Under the pieces are notes generated by a model, which did not search any database, was not told the origin of the DNA, and saw nothing but the letters and a program-made list of their open reading frames with translations. Of a stretch of 17,439 nucleotides of DNA, positions 6,735-12,924 are shown one piece after another. Positions within the stretch are counted from its first letter, which is position 1; every line of letters begins with the position of its first letter. A program made the translations under genes and the position numbers. The stretch is from positions 1-17,439 of the forward strand of contig CALMLK010000449.1 in assembly GCA_937868035.1 (NCBI GenBank), read 5' to 3'. Source of the DNA: an uncultured Alphaproteobacteria bacterium (lineage in GTDB: Bacteria > Pseudomonadota > Alphaproteobacteria > Rhizobiales > Aestuariivirgaceae).

Positions 6735-7943
6735 ATGACTCCCTGGCATACATCTCCCTATCACCGGCATTGGCTGCTGCAGCAGGCGGACCGGCTGTTC
6801 GACACCTTCCAGTATGCGAGCCTGAACCCGGCGGGTGGTTTCTTCGACCTCTATGATGATGGCCGCCCGATCGGCACGGTGCGGCAACTGCATGCGACGA
6901 CGCGCATGGTGCACTGTTTCGCGATCGCGCACCTGCTGGGGCGCCCCGGCGCTGCCGCGGTGGTCGATCATGGCATGGACTACATCTGGCGGGCGCATCG
7001 CGACGCCAAGCATGGGGGGTATTTCTGGTCGCTGGATGACAGCCGCGTCATCGACGACAGCAAGCAGGCCTATGGCCATGCCTTCGTGCTGCTGGCGGCG
7101 TCGAGTGCCAAGTGCATCGGTCATCCGCTGGCCGACAAGGTGATCGCAGACGTAACGGAGGTGCTGGAACAGCGCTTCTGGGAGGCCGATCCCGGCGTCA
7201 CCTCGGAGGAATATGGGCGCGACTGGTCGAAGCTCTCGGACTATCGCGGGCAGAACTCCAACATGCACCTCACCGAGGCGCTGATGGCGGCCTTCGAGGC
7301 CACCGGCGAGCGCGAATATCTGCGCAAGGCCGGGAGCATTGCGGCGTTCATCATCGGAAAACACGCCGCAGCACTCGATTACCGCGTGGCTGAACATTTC
7401 AATGTGAACTGGGCGCTCGACAACGACTATCGCGGCTCGGAGATTTTCCGGCCCGCAGGCTCAACGCCCGGGCACTGGCTGGAATGGGCACGGCTGCTGT
7501 TGCAGCTGTGGGAGCTGGGCGGGCGGCAGGAGGCATGGCTTCCGGGTGCGGCAGAGCGCCTGTTCCGCAATGCCGTGACGCTGGGCTGGGACCACGAGAG
7601 GGGCGGCTTCTTTTATACACTGGAGTGGGACAACCGTCCGCGCCTGCGCCAGAAACTGTGGTGGCCCGCAGCGGAGGGGATTGGTGCTGCGCATTGGCTC
7701 GCGGTGCACACGGGCAATCCCTCCTTCGAGGATTGGTACCGCCGCATCTGGGGATTTTCCGCCACGCACTTCATCGACCATGCCCATGGCGGCTGGTTCC
7801 CGGAACTGGGCGAAGACTTGAAGCCGAAGCGCGGCTTCTTCACGGGCAAGCCAGACATCTACCACGCCCTGCAAGCCTGCCTCATTCCACTCTATCCAAC
7901 GGCGGGAAGCCTCACCAAGGTGATCGCGGCGAAGGGAGCCTAA
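6735..7943 (+). CDS. AGE-family sugar isomerase/epimerase (N-acylglucosamine 2-epimerase, YihS/mannose isomerase-like)
   Basis: This 402-residue protein has the (alpha/alpha)6-barrel signature of the AGE superfamily, which interconverts aldoses and ketoses or C2 epimers (mannose-fructose, sulfoquinovose-sulfofructose, GlcNAc-ManNAc). Residues that appear to match the YihS active site are R57 (TTRMVH), H178 (NSNMHLTEAL), H247 and E250 (GHWLEW) and H377 (KPDIYHALQ); this alignment is by eye. The domain fills the protein and there is no signal peptide, so it is cytoplasmic. No sulfoquinovose or sialic-acid genes are nearby, so a free-sugar or mannose isomerase is the safest reading. It may share a transcript with miaA. 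It is convergent with the FecR-like gene, with only 14 nt between the stops and no obvious terminator. Confidence 0.88.
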   Translation: MTPWHTSPYHRHWLLQQADRLFDTFQYASLNPAGGFFDLYDDGRPIGTVRQLHATTRMVHCFAIAHLLGRPGAAAVVDHGMDYIWRAHRDAKHGGYFWSLDDSRVIDDSKQAYGHAFVLLAASSAKCIGHPLADKVIADVTEVLEQRFWEADPGVTSEEYGRDWSKLSDYRGQNSNMHLTEALMAAFEATGEREYLRKAGSIAAFIIGKHAAALDYRVAEHFNVNWALDNDYRGSEIFRPAGSTPGHWLEWARLLLQLWELGGRQEAWLPGAAERLFRNAVTLGWDHERGGFFYTLEWDNRPRLRQKLWWPAAEGIGAAHWLAVHTGNPSFEDWYRRIWGFSATHFIDHAHGGWFPELGEDLKPKRGFFTGKPDIYHALQACLIPLYPTAGSLTKVIAAKGA

Positions 7944-7957
7944 CCAGGCAGCCGGTG

Positions 7958-8770
7958 TCAGGGAGCGCTGACGGGGCGATCCTTGTCGGCGGCTTTCACC
8001 AGCATGACGCCGATGCCGACGGCGACCACGGTGCCAGCCGTGGAGAGCAGGGCGGCGTTGGTGGCGAGGGGTTCTGGCGCAACAGGCGGCGCGGCTGGCG
8101 GCGAGGAGCTTCCCGTCACTTGCGGGTCTGCCTCGATGCTGGTCTGGCGGAGGTCAACGGACTCGCCCTGGCAGGTGTCGGCACCGGCCATGGAGTCGTT
8201 TGCTCTCTGCGCGGCGGCCTGCATCTGGTTCATGGCAGCAGGCGTTGCGGCCGTTGTGTAAGTCGCGAAGGCGCGATCATAGGCGCCGTTCAGCAGCTTG
8301 AGTTCGGCCAGATGGTCGGCGAGGCATTGGTTGACGAGTGGGTCATTCTGCGTGCGGGCCACGTCAAGGCGGGCGGCGAGGCTGGCGCGCATGCGATGCA
8401 GTTCCGACTGCATGGCGGCGAAATCCATTCCGGCCGGCGATGTGGCGGCGGTGGGAACGACCTGAGCGTTGGCGGGATCAGCCGCGCCATCACAGGGTTG
8501 CGGCGCAATCACGTGCACCTTGCCGGGTGCCAGCGTCAGCGTGCAGGAAGGGAAGGCGATGACGGCGGTGGCCCCGTCAGCGACGAGGATGCGGCTTCCG
8601 GCCCTGATGGGCTGGTGGGCTGCAACGGCGGCAAAGCCGTGACCGGTGCTGAGCAGCACCTTGCCGGTGCTCTGCACAAGCTCACCCGCTCCGCCGGCGG
8701 CCTGCGCCATTCCTGCCACTGCCGGAAGCACAGCGAGTGCCGCGCAAGCCAAAATACGTCCACCAATCAT
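7958..8770 (-). CDS. Secreted FecR-domain-like protein with a C-terminal membrane segment
   Basis: This 270-residue protein has a signal peptide (about 1-24, AxA site near MAQA). A FecR-like beta domain (about 29-89; GELVQSTGKVLLSTGHG onset, then GSRILVADGATAVI) is followed by a helical stretch (about 113-195) and a Ser/Pro/Ala-rich linker (220-235). One hydrophobic segment (about 238-258) ends in the charged tail KAADKDRPVSAP. Cysteines are at 9, 76, 93, 149 and 200. FecR domains are periplasmic sensing or surface-binding modules. No ECF sigma factor or TonB receptor lies alongside, so a FecIR signalling role is not supported. The ATG at 8770 is chosen because AGGGG lies 8 nt upstream and it begins the signal peptide, although the frame is open to 8920. 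It diverges from the ilv operon. Confidence 0.75.
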   Translation of the reverse strand: MIGGRILACAALAVLPAVAGMAQAAGGAGELVQSTGKVLLSTGHGFAAVAAHQPIRAGSRILVADGATAVIAFPSCTLTLAPGKVHVIAPQPCDGAADPANAQVVPTAATSPAGMDFAAMQSELHRMRASLAARLDVARTQNDPLVNQCLADHLAELKLLNGAYDRAFATYTTAATPAAMNQMQAAAQRANDSMAGADTCQGESVDLRQTSIEADPQVTGSSSPPAAPPVAPEPLATNAALLSTAGTVVAVGIGVMLVKAADKDRPVSAP

Positions 8771-8910
8771 CTCAATCGCCCCTGACACACTTCCGAAATG
8801 GAATGCCCCTGCCGCGCAGCAGGCTAGGGGAATTATGGTTAATGCAATCTTACCAAGCCCTGCGCCTGGCCCTGTGGCGTCATGCAGCGGAGGCAGGGCG
8901 GCGGGGGGAC

Positions 8911-8937
8911 TTGACCTCACCCGCAGCGCACCATAGA
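8911..8937 (+). promoter_or_regulatory. Candidate housekeeping promoter of the ilv leader-ilvBN operon
   Basis: TTGACC at 8911-8916, within CTTGACC, matches the -35 element well. At 15-16 nt spacing CATAGA/ATAGAA (8932-8938) is a plausible, weaker -10. Transcription would then start at about 8944-8947, at or just before the leader-peptide ATG (8947), giving an almost leaderless mRNA. The call rests on motif match only. Confidence 0.45.
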
Positions 8938-8946
8938 AGGCACGGC

Positions 8947-8997
8947 ATGATCCGTATTCTTATCGTCGTAGGACCGCGTGGCGCCGGGCAGGGTTAA
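8947..8997 (+). CDS. ilv operon leader peptide (attenuation peptide)
   Basis: A 16-codon ORF encodes MIRILIVVGPRGAGQG. It contains six branched-chain codons in its first eight (Ile, Ile, Leu, Ile, Val, Val), just upstream of the acetolactate synthase genes and an intrinsic terminator. This is the pattern of a ribosome-stalling leader: scarcity of charged Ile/Leu/Val tRNA would stall the ribosome at codons 2-8 and change folding downstream. GAAGG ends 6 nt before the ATG, but the candidate promoter may start transcription inside or after that site. The stop (8995-8997) lies in the centre of an 18-bp palindrome. I recognise no named homologue; the role follows from established attenuation of ilv/leu operons. 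Confidence 0.85.
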   Translation: MIRILIVVGPRGAGQG

Positions 8998-9004
8998 CCC
9001 TGCC
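8987..9004 (+). promoter_or_regulatory. Palindromic hairpin over the leader stop codon
   Basis: GGCAGGG-TTAA-CCCTGCC is an 18-bp perfect palindrome whose centre contains the leader's TAA. A ribosome finishing the leader would melt it; a ribosome stalled at the Ile/Leu/Val codons would leave it free to form. It is one of the competing structures expected in the attenuator. Confidence 0.6.
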
Positions 9005-9030
9005 GGAGTTTCGGTGCTGCGCGGTAAACA

Positions 9031-9053
9031 GGCTCCCAAAGGGGGCCTTTTTT
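9031..9053 (+). terminator. Intrinsic terminator (attenuator) before ilvB
   Basis: A 7-bp GC-rich stem (GGCTCCC / GGGGGCC, one G-U pair) with an AAA loop is followed at once by six T residues (9048-9053). It lies between the leader peptide and ilvB, so it must be read through for ilvBN expression: the attenuation terminator. A possible antiterminator pairs GGAG (9005-9008) with CTCC (9033-9036), but this is only four base pairs and not established. Confidence 0.88.
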
Positions 9054-9085
9054 ATTGGGAAATTTGCTTCTAGAGACGCATTGCG

Positions 9086-9090
9086 AGAGG
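9086..9090 (+). promoter_or_regulatory. Ribosome binding site of ilvB
   Basis: AGAGG lies 5 nt before the ATG at 9096 and sets that start. The frame extends to a TTG at 9081 that would overlap this site. Confidence 0.7.
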
Positions 9091-9095
9091 ACAAG

Positions 9096-10877
9096 ATGGC
9101 TGGCACAACGAACGGGGAATTGATGTCGGGCGCGGAGATCGTGCTGAAGGCGCTGGCCGACCAGGGGGTCGCCACGGTGTTCGGTTATCCCGGCGGCGCG
9201 GTTCTGCCGATCTACGACGAATTCTTCCAGCAGGAGAAGGTGAAGCACATTCTCGTGCGGCACGAGCAGGGCGCCACCCACGCGGCGGAGGGTTATGCCC
9301 GCTCCACCGGAAAGGTCGGCGTGGTGCTCGCCACCTCCGGCCCCGGCGCCACCAATTGCGTGACCGGCCTCACCGATGCGCTGCTCGACTCCATTCCCAT
9401 GGTCTGCCTCACGGGCCAGGTGCCGACGCACCTCATCGGCAATGACGCGTTCCAGGAATGCGACACGGTGGGCATCACGCGGCCCTGCACCAAGCACAAT
9501 TGGCTGGTGAAGGACGTGAACGATCTGGCGCGCACCATCCACGAGGCCTTCTATGTGGCGCGCACGGGCCGCCCCGGTCCGGTGGTGGTCGACATTCCGA
9601 AGGACGTGCAGTTCGCCAAGGGCAAGTATGTGGGTCCGCAGGGCGTCGTGTCGCGCACCTATGCGCCGCGCGTGAAGCCGGACCAGAATGCCATCCGTGC
9701 CGCCATCGATCTGCTGGCGACGGCGAAGAAGCCGGTGCTCTACACGGGCGGCGGCGTCATCAACTCCGGCCCGACGGCCTCCAAGCTGCTGCGCGAATTC
9801 GTGGCGATGACCGGCATTCCCATCACCTCCACGCTGATGGGGCTGGGTGCCTATCCGGCCAGCGGCAAGGAATGGCTCGGCATGCTGGGCATGCACGGCA
9901 CTTACGAGGCCAACATGGCCATGCATGATTGCGACGTGATGGTGTGCGTGGGCGCGCGCTTCGACGACCGCATCACCGGCCGCCTCGATGCCTTCGCGCC
10001 CTTCTCCAAGAAGATTCACATCGACATCGACCCGTCCTCCATCAACAAGACGGTGAAGGTCGACATTCCGGTCGTTGGCGACGTGGCCCATGCGCTCGAA
10101 GACATGATCCGCCTGTGGAAGTCGCGCTCGCTGAAGCTCGATTCAGCCGCGCTCAAGGATTGGAAGGCGCAGATCGCCAAGTGGAAGGGCGTCGATTGCC
10201 TGCAGTACACGCCCAACAAGGACGTGATCATGCCGCAATATGCGATCGAACGCCTCTACGCCCTCACCAAGGACATGGACTGCTACATCTCCACCGAGGT
10301 GGGTCAGCACCAGATGTGGGCGGCGCAGTTCTACAAGTTCGAGGAGCCGAACCGCTGGATGACGTCCGGCGGCCTCGGCACCATGGGCTATGGCCTTCCG
10401 GCGGCGGTGGGCATGCAGGCGGCGCATCCGAAATCGCTGTGCATCTGCGTGGCGGGCGACGCGTCCGTGCTCATGAACATGCAAGAGATGAGCACCGCCA
10501 TCCAGCACGGCCTGCCCATCAAGGTGTTCATCCTCAACAACCAGTACATGGGCATGGTGCGGCAGTGGCAGCAGTTGCTGCATGGCAACCGCCTTTCGGA
10601 GAGCTACATGGAGTCGCTCCCCGATTTCGTGAAGCTGGCGGAGGCCTATGGCGGCACCGGCATCCGCTGCGAAAAGCCGGGCGATCTCGATGACGCCATC
10701 AAGGAAATGATCGCGGTGAAGGGCCCGGTGCTGTTCGATTGCCGCGTGGCCAATCTCGCCAACTGCTTCCCCATGATCCCGTCGGGCAAGGCGCACAACG
10801 AAATGCTCCTCGGCTTCGAGATCAAGGACGAAGACGTGGGCAATGTGATCGACGCCAAAGGCAAGCAGCTGGTGTGA
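9096..10877 (+). CDS. ilvB: Acetolactate synthase large (catalytic) subunit
   Basis: This ThDP- and FAD-dependent enzyme makes acetolactate or acetohydroxybutyrate from pyruvate and 2-ketobutyrate, the first common step of Val, Leu and Ile synthesis. It has 593 residues, normal for the family. The YPGG motif (31-34) and catalytic Glu E57 in RHEQGA lie in the N-terminal ThDP domain. The central domain follows, and the C-terminal ThDP/Mg motif runs from GDASVLMN (454-461) to ILNN (479-482). GDA instead of GDG is, as I recall, common in rhizobial relatives and not damage. It forms an operon with ilvN (11-nt gap) and is controlled by the upstream leader and terminator. ilvC, often next in related genomes, is absent here. 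Confidence 0.97.
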   Translation: MAGTTNGELMSGAEIVLKALADQGVATVFGYPGGAVLPIYDEFFQQEKVKHILVRHEQGATHAAEGYARSTGKVGVVLATSGPGATNCVTGLTDALLDSIPMVCLTGQVPTHLIGNDAFQECDTVGITRPCTKHNWLVKDVNDLARTIHEAFYVARTGRPGPVVVDIPKDVQFAKGKYVGPQGVVSRTYAPRVKPDQNAIRAAIDLLATAKKPVLYTGGGVINSGPTASKLLREFVAMTGIPITSTLMGLGAYPASGKEWLGMLGMHGTYEANMAMHDCDVMVCVGARFDDRITGRLDAFAPFSKKIHIDIDPSSINKTVKVDIPVVGDVAHALEDMIRLWKSRSLKLDSAALKDWKAQIAKWKGVDCLQYTPNKDVIMPQYAIERLYALTKDMDCYISTEVGQHQMWAAQFYKFEEPNRWMTSGGLGTMGYGLPAAVGMQAAHPKSLCICVAGDASVLMNMQEMSTAIQHGLPIKVFILNNQYMGMVRQWQQLLHGNRLSESYMESLPDFVKLAEAYGGTGIRCEKPGDLDDAIKEMIAVKGPVLFDCRVANLANCFPMIPSGKAHNEMLLGFEIKDEDVGNVIDAKGKQLV

Positions 10878-10888
10878 GGAGAACGACA

Positions 10889-11452
10889 ATGAACGCAGCA
10901 CATCTCGCCGCCACGGGTTCCGCCTACTTCCTCGACGACAAGAAGCAGGAGCCGGAAACCCACACGCTCGCCGTCATCGCCGACAACCAGCCGGGTGTGC
11001 TTGCGCGCATCATCGGCTTGTTCGCGGGCCGCGGCTACAACATCGACTCGCTCACGGTTTCGGAGACGGAGCACGAGAAACATGTCTCGCGCTTCACCAT
11101 CGTGACGACGGGCACGCCGTCGGTCATCGCGCAGATCCGCAACCAGCTGGAACGCATGGTTCCGGTGCATTCGGTGGCTGACCTCACGGTTGCCGGAAAT
11201 TACCTGGCGCGCGAACTCGCCATGGTGAAGGTGGCGGGCAAGGGTGACAAGCGCGTGGAAGCGCTCCGCCTGGCGGACGCCTTCCGCGCCCGCGTTGTCG
11301 ATGCCTCGACGGATTCCTTCGTCTTCGAACTCACGGGCAAGCCCGACAAGGTGGACCAGTTCATCTCGCTCATGGTGCCGCTCGGCCTCGTCGAGGTTTC
11401 CCGCACCGGCGTCGCCGCCATCCTGCGCGGGCCGGAGTCCATGAAGGGCTGA
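10889..11452 (+). CDS. ilvN: Acetolactate synthase small (regulatory) subunit
   Basis: The 187-residue regulatory partner of IlvB activates it and confers valine feedback inhibition. An N-terminal ACT domain (about 24-98; THTLAVIADNQPGVLARI then GRGYNIDSLTVS) precedes the C-terminal ALS small-subunit domain (about 100-187). The start at 10889 has GGAG 7 nt upstream; a longer open frame to 10739 is only a shadow of ilvB. The gene begins 11 nt after the ilvB stop, so the two are co-transcribed and share the attenuator. The next gene, 125 nt downstream, is unrelated. Confidence 0.96.
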   Translation: MNAAHLAATGSAYFLDDKKQEPETHTLAVIADNQPGVLARIIGLFAGRGYNIDSLTVSETEHEKHVSRFTIVTTGTPSVIAQIRNQLERMVPVHSVADLTVAGNYLARELAMVKVAGKGDKRVEALRLADAFRARVVDASTDSFVFELTGKPDKVDQFISLMVPLGLVEVSRTGVAAILRGPESMKG

Positions 11453-11470
11453 GACGGGAAGGTTTCCCTG

Positions 11471-11528
11471 CGGCGAAACGCCGTGGGTGTGCGTCCGGAC
11501 GCTTGTGCACGCGATACGCGCATCCCAC
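11471..11528 (+). promoter_or_regulatory. Structured region after ilvN (overlapping inverted repeats)
   Basis: Three inverted repeats overlap: CGGCG-AAA-CGCCG (11471-11483), the 12-bp palindrome GCGTCCGGACGC (11491-11502), and a longer pairing of GTGGGTGTGCG (11483-11493) with CGCGCATCCCAC (11517-11528), with one bulge and one G-U pair. They cannot all form together. None has a T tract, so this is at best a factor-dependent terminator or an RNA-processing site. Confidence 0.35.
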
Positions 11529-11577
11529 CTGAAATGGTGAGGGGTGCTTAACGCACGAACGTTTTCGGAGACACCAG

Positions 11578-11952
11578 ATGTCATTCAAATATCTCGCCAT
11601 CCCGCTTGCCGCGGGGCTCTGCAGTCTTGCCTTCGTGGCCGCGACCACCCAGGCCGGGCCTGTGTCGGATGCCTTGGCGCGCTGCGGTTCATCCAGCAAA
11701 TCCGCCACGGTGCATTGCTGCGAGACGGTGCTGCGCAAGAACAAGAAGCCGTACTGGATGGGCGACAAGACCTGTGCCCAGGTGGTGAGCTGCTCGGGCG
11801 GCGGTGCACAGCTGTCGCAGGCGGGGCCAGTGGGGGCCGCAGCGGCGAAAGCCAAAGGCAAGGGCAAGAAGAACCCGTGCATGATCTACTATCCCAAGGA
11901 CACCATGCCCGACAAAGAGTTGAAGCCCACGAAGCAGTCCGGCCGAATGTAA
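11578..11952 (+). CDS. Secreted six-cysteine protein of unknown function
   Basis: This 124-residue protein has a Sec signal peptide (about 1-26, ending TTQA). The mature part has six cysteines (C36, C47, C48, C66, C72, C101), an even number that would suit three disulfides in the periplasm, and a Lys/Gly/Ala-rich stretch (86-98) before the last one. The core CCETVLRKNKKPYWMGD (47-63) followed by CAQVVSC (66-72) is the most family-like part, but I do not recognise it. GGAG 7 nt before the ATG at 11578 supports the start. C15 lies in the signal peptide (AAGLCS) and does not form a proper lipobox. It follows ilvN by 125 nt and probably has its own promoter. Confidence 0.8.
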   Translation: MSFKYLAIPLAAGLCSLAFVAATTQAGPVSDALARCGSSSKSATVHCCETVLRKNKKPYWMGDKTCAQVVSCSGGGAQLSQAGPVGAAAAKAKGKGKKNPCMIYYPKDTMPDKELKPTKQSGRM

Positions 11953-11973
11953 GCGCTTCCCGGCATGCAGAAC

Positions 11974-11999
11974 GGAGGGAGGCCCGCGGGCCTCTCTCC
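11974..11999. terminator. Long hairpin between convergent genes
   Basis: GAGGCCCGCGGGCCTC (11979-11994) is a perfect palindrome. Pairing continues outward (GGAGG with TCTCC, one G-U) to give a stem of up to 11 bp around a 4-nt loop. It lies between the stops of the six-cysteine gene (11952) and the minus-strand propeller gene (12001). There is no T tract on either strand. Confidence 0.6.
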
Positions 12000-12000
12000 C

Positions 12001-12924
12001 TCATTGCGGCGCACAGGCCCTGTCACGGGTGAAGTAGAGATGGAAGATCTCGCCATCCTTGCGATGGAAGTAGAGGCCGCATCCGTCGGGCGTCACGGAC
12101 GGTCCCTCGGCGTGTCCAGTGACGACGGAGACCGGTTGGGGGATGCCCCAGGGGGATGACGTGTCTGGCCGCGTGGCGCGCAGGATCGCGAAGGCGCCGG
12201 GCCGTTTCTTCCGGAGCGCCTTCATGTCGAGGCGGGTGAAATACAATGTCAAACCATCCCGCGATGTGGCGGGAGCGAATTCGAGTTTGTCGGTGTTGAT
12301 GTTGCTCATCATTGCGTTAGCGTCGGGGAGGCGAATGAAGCGTGCGCCATCCCTTCGCGCCATGGTGATGTCTGATGTCGCGGGCACGCCGCGCAGCAGG
12401 TTCCACCGGTTTTCGGCAACATACAACGTGTCGCCATCGGCGCTGATCTCAAGGTCGATGTTCAGGCGCAGCAGTTTCTTCGGCGTGAAGTCGGTGACGA
12501 GGGGATGCACCTCCGCCACTCCGGTGCCGGTGAAGCGGCCTGCCCACAATGTATTTCCGGTGCTGGCATAATCCCGCGTCGAGACGAAGTAGAAGTTACC
12601 GCGGGCATCGAGGCTCGCAACCCCATCCAGTTCAGCACTGTTGGCCCCGGTGAGCGGTCCGAGATAGCGGAATGATGTGTCGTCCATCCGCTGTGCCACA
12701 TGAAGGTCTGTCTGGTCCGACGGATCATTGCGATTGTTGAAGAAGAGCAGCCGCCCGTCGCGCGTGAGGAACGGCTCCATCATGTGACCATTGTAGCCGA
12801 GGACCTGCACCATGCGCGGTGGGGAATAATCGGGGTCGCGCGGGCCTGCGCATGCCTGACCGATTGCAAGCCACATCGTCAGTCCGGCCAGTGCCCGTGC
12901 CCCCGCCCGAGCGATCTTTTTCAT
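12001..12924 (-). CDS. Secreted PD40-type beta-propeller protein
   Basis: This 307-residue protein has a signal peptide (about 1-26, ending QACA). At least five PD40/TolB-like repeats of the pattern xxP/SxDGxxLYFxS are visible: EPFLTRDGRLLFF (50-62), VASLDARGNFYFVS (102-115), EISADGDTLYVA (159-170), APATSRDGLTLYFT (217-230) and GPSVTPDGCGLYFH (274-287). This suggests a five- or six-bladed propeller, probably periplasmic. No catalytic motif is seen; such proteins usually bind partners or substrates. The ATG overlaps the stop of the 5'-nucleotidase-family gene as ATGA (12921-12924), so translation is probably coupled and the two products may act together. There is no ribosome binding site of note. 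Confidence 0.8.
   Translation of the reverse strand: MKKIARAGARALAGLTMWLAIGQACAGPRDPDYSPPRMVQVLGYNGHMMEPFLTRDGRLLFFNNRNDPSDQTDLHVAQRMDDTSFRYLGPLTGANSAELDGVASLDARGNFYFVSTRDYASTGNTLWAGRFTGTGVAEVHPLVTDFTPKKLLRLNIDLEISADGDTLYVAENRWNLLRGVPATSDITMARRDGARFIRLPDANAMMSNINTDKLEFAPATSRDGLTLYFTRLDMKALRKKRPGAFAILRATRPDTSSPWGIPQPVSVVTGHAEGPSVTPDGCGLYFHRKDGEIFHLYFTRDRACAPQ

Noticed and set aside
7944..7988. GTCAG...CTGAC inverted repeat between the isomerase and FecR-like genes as a terminator
   Set aside because: Only a 5-bp stem, without a T tract and partly inside the FecR-like stop region.
8771..8920. Upstream extension of the FecR-like protein by 50 residues
   Set aside because: The extension places the signal peptide inside the protein and has no ribosome binding site; AGGGG precedes the ATG at 8770.
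8994..10091. A 365-codon minus-strand ORF opposite ilvB
   Set aside because: Shadow of ilvB; His/Arg/Gly-rich, no start signals, and it runs across the ilv terminator.
11578..11655. Lipoprotein signal in the six-cysteine protein (C15)
   Set aside because: The residues before C15 (AAGL) do not fit a lipobox, which needs Gly/Ala/Ser at -1, and a normal cleavage site follows near residue 26.
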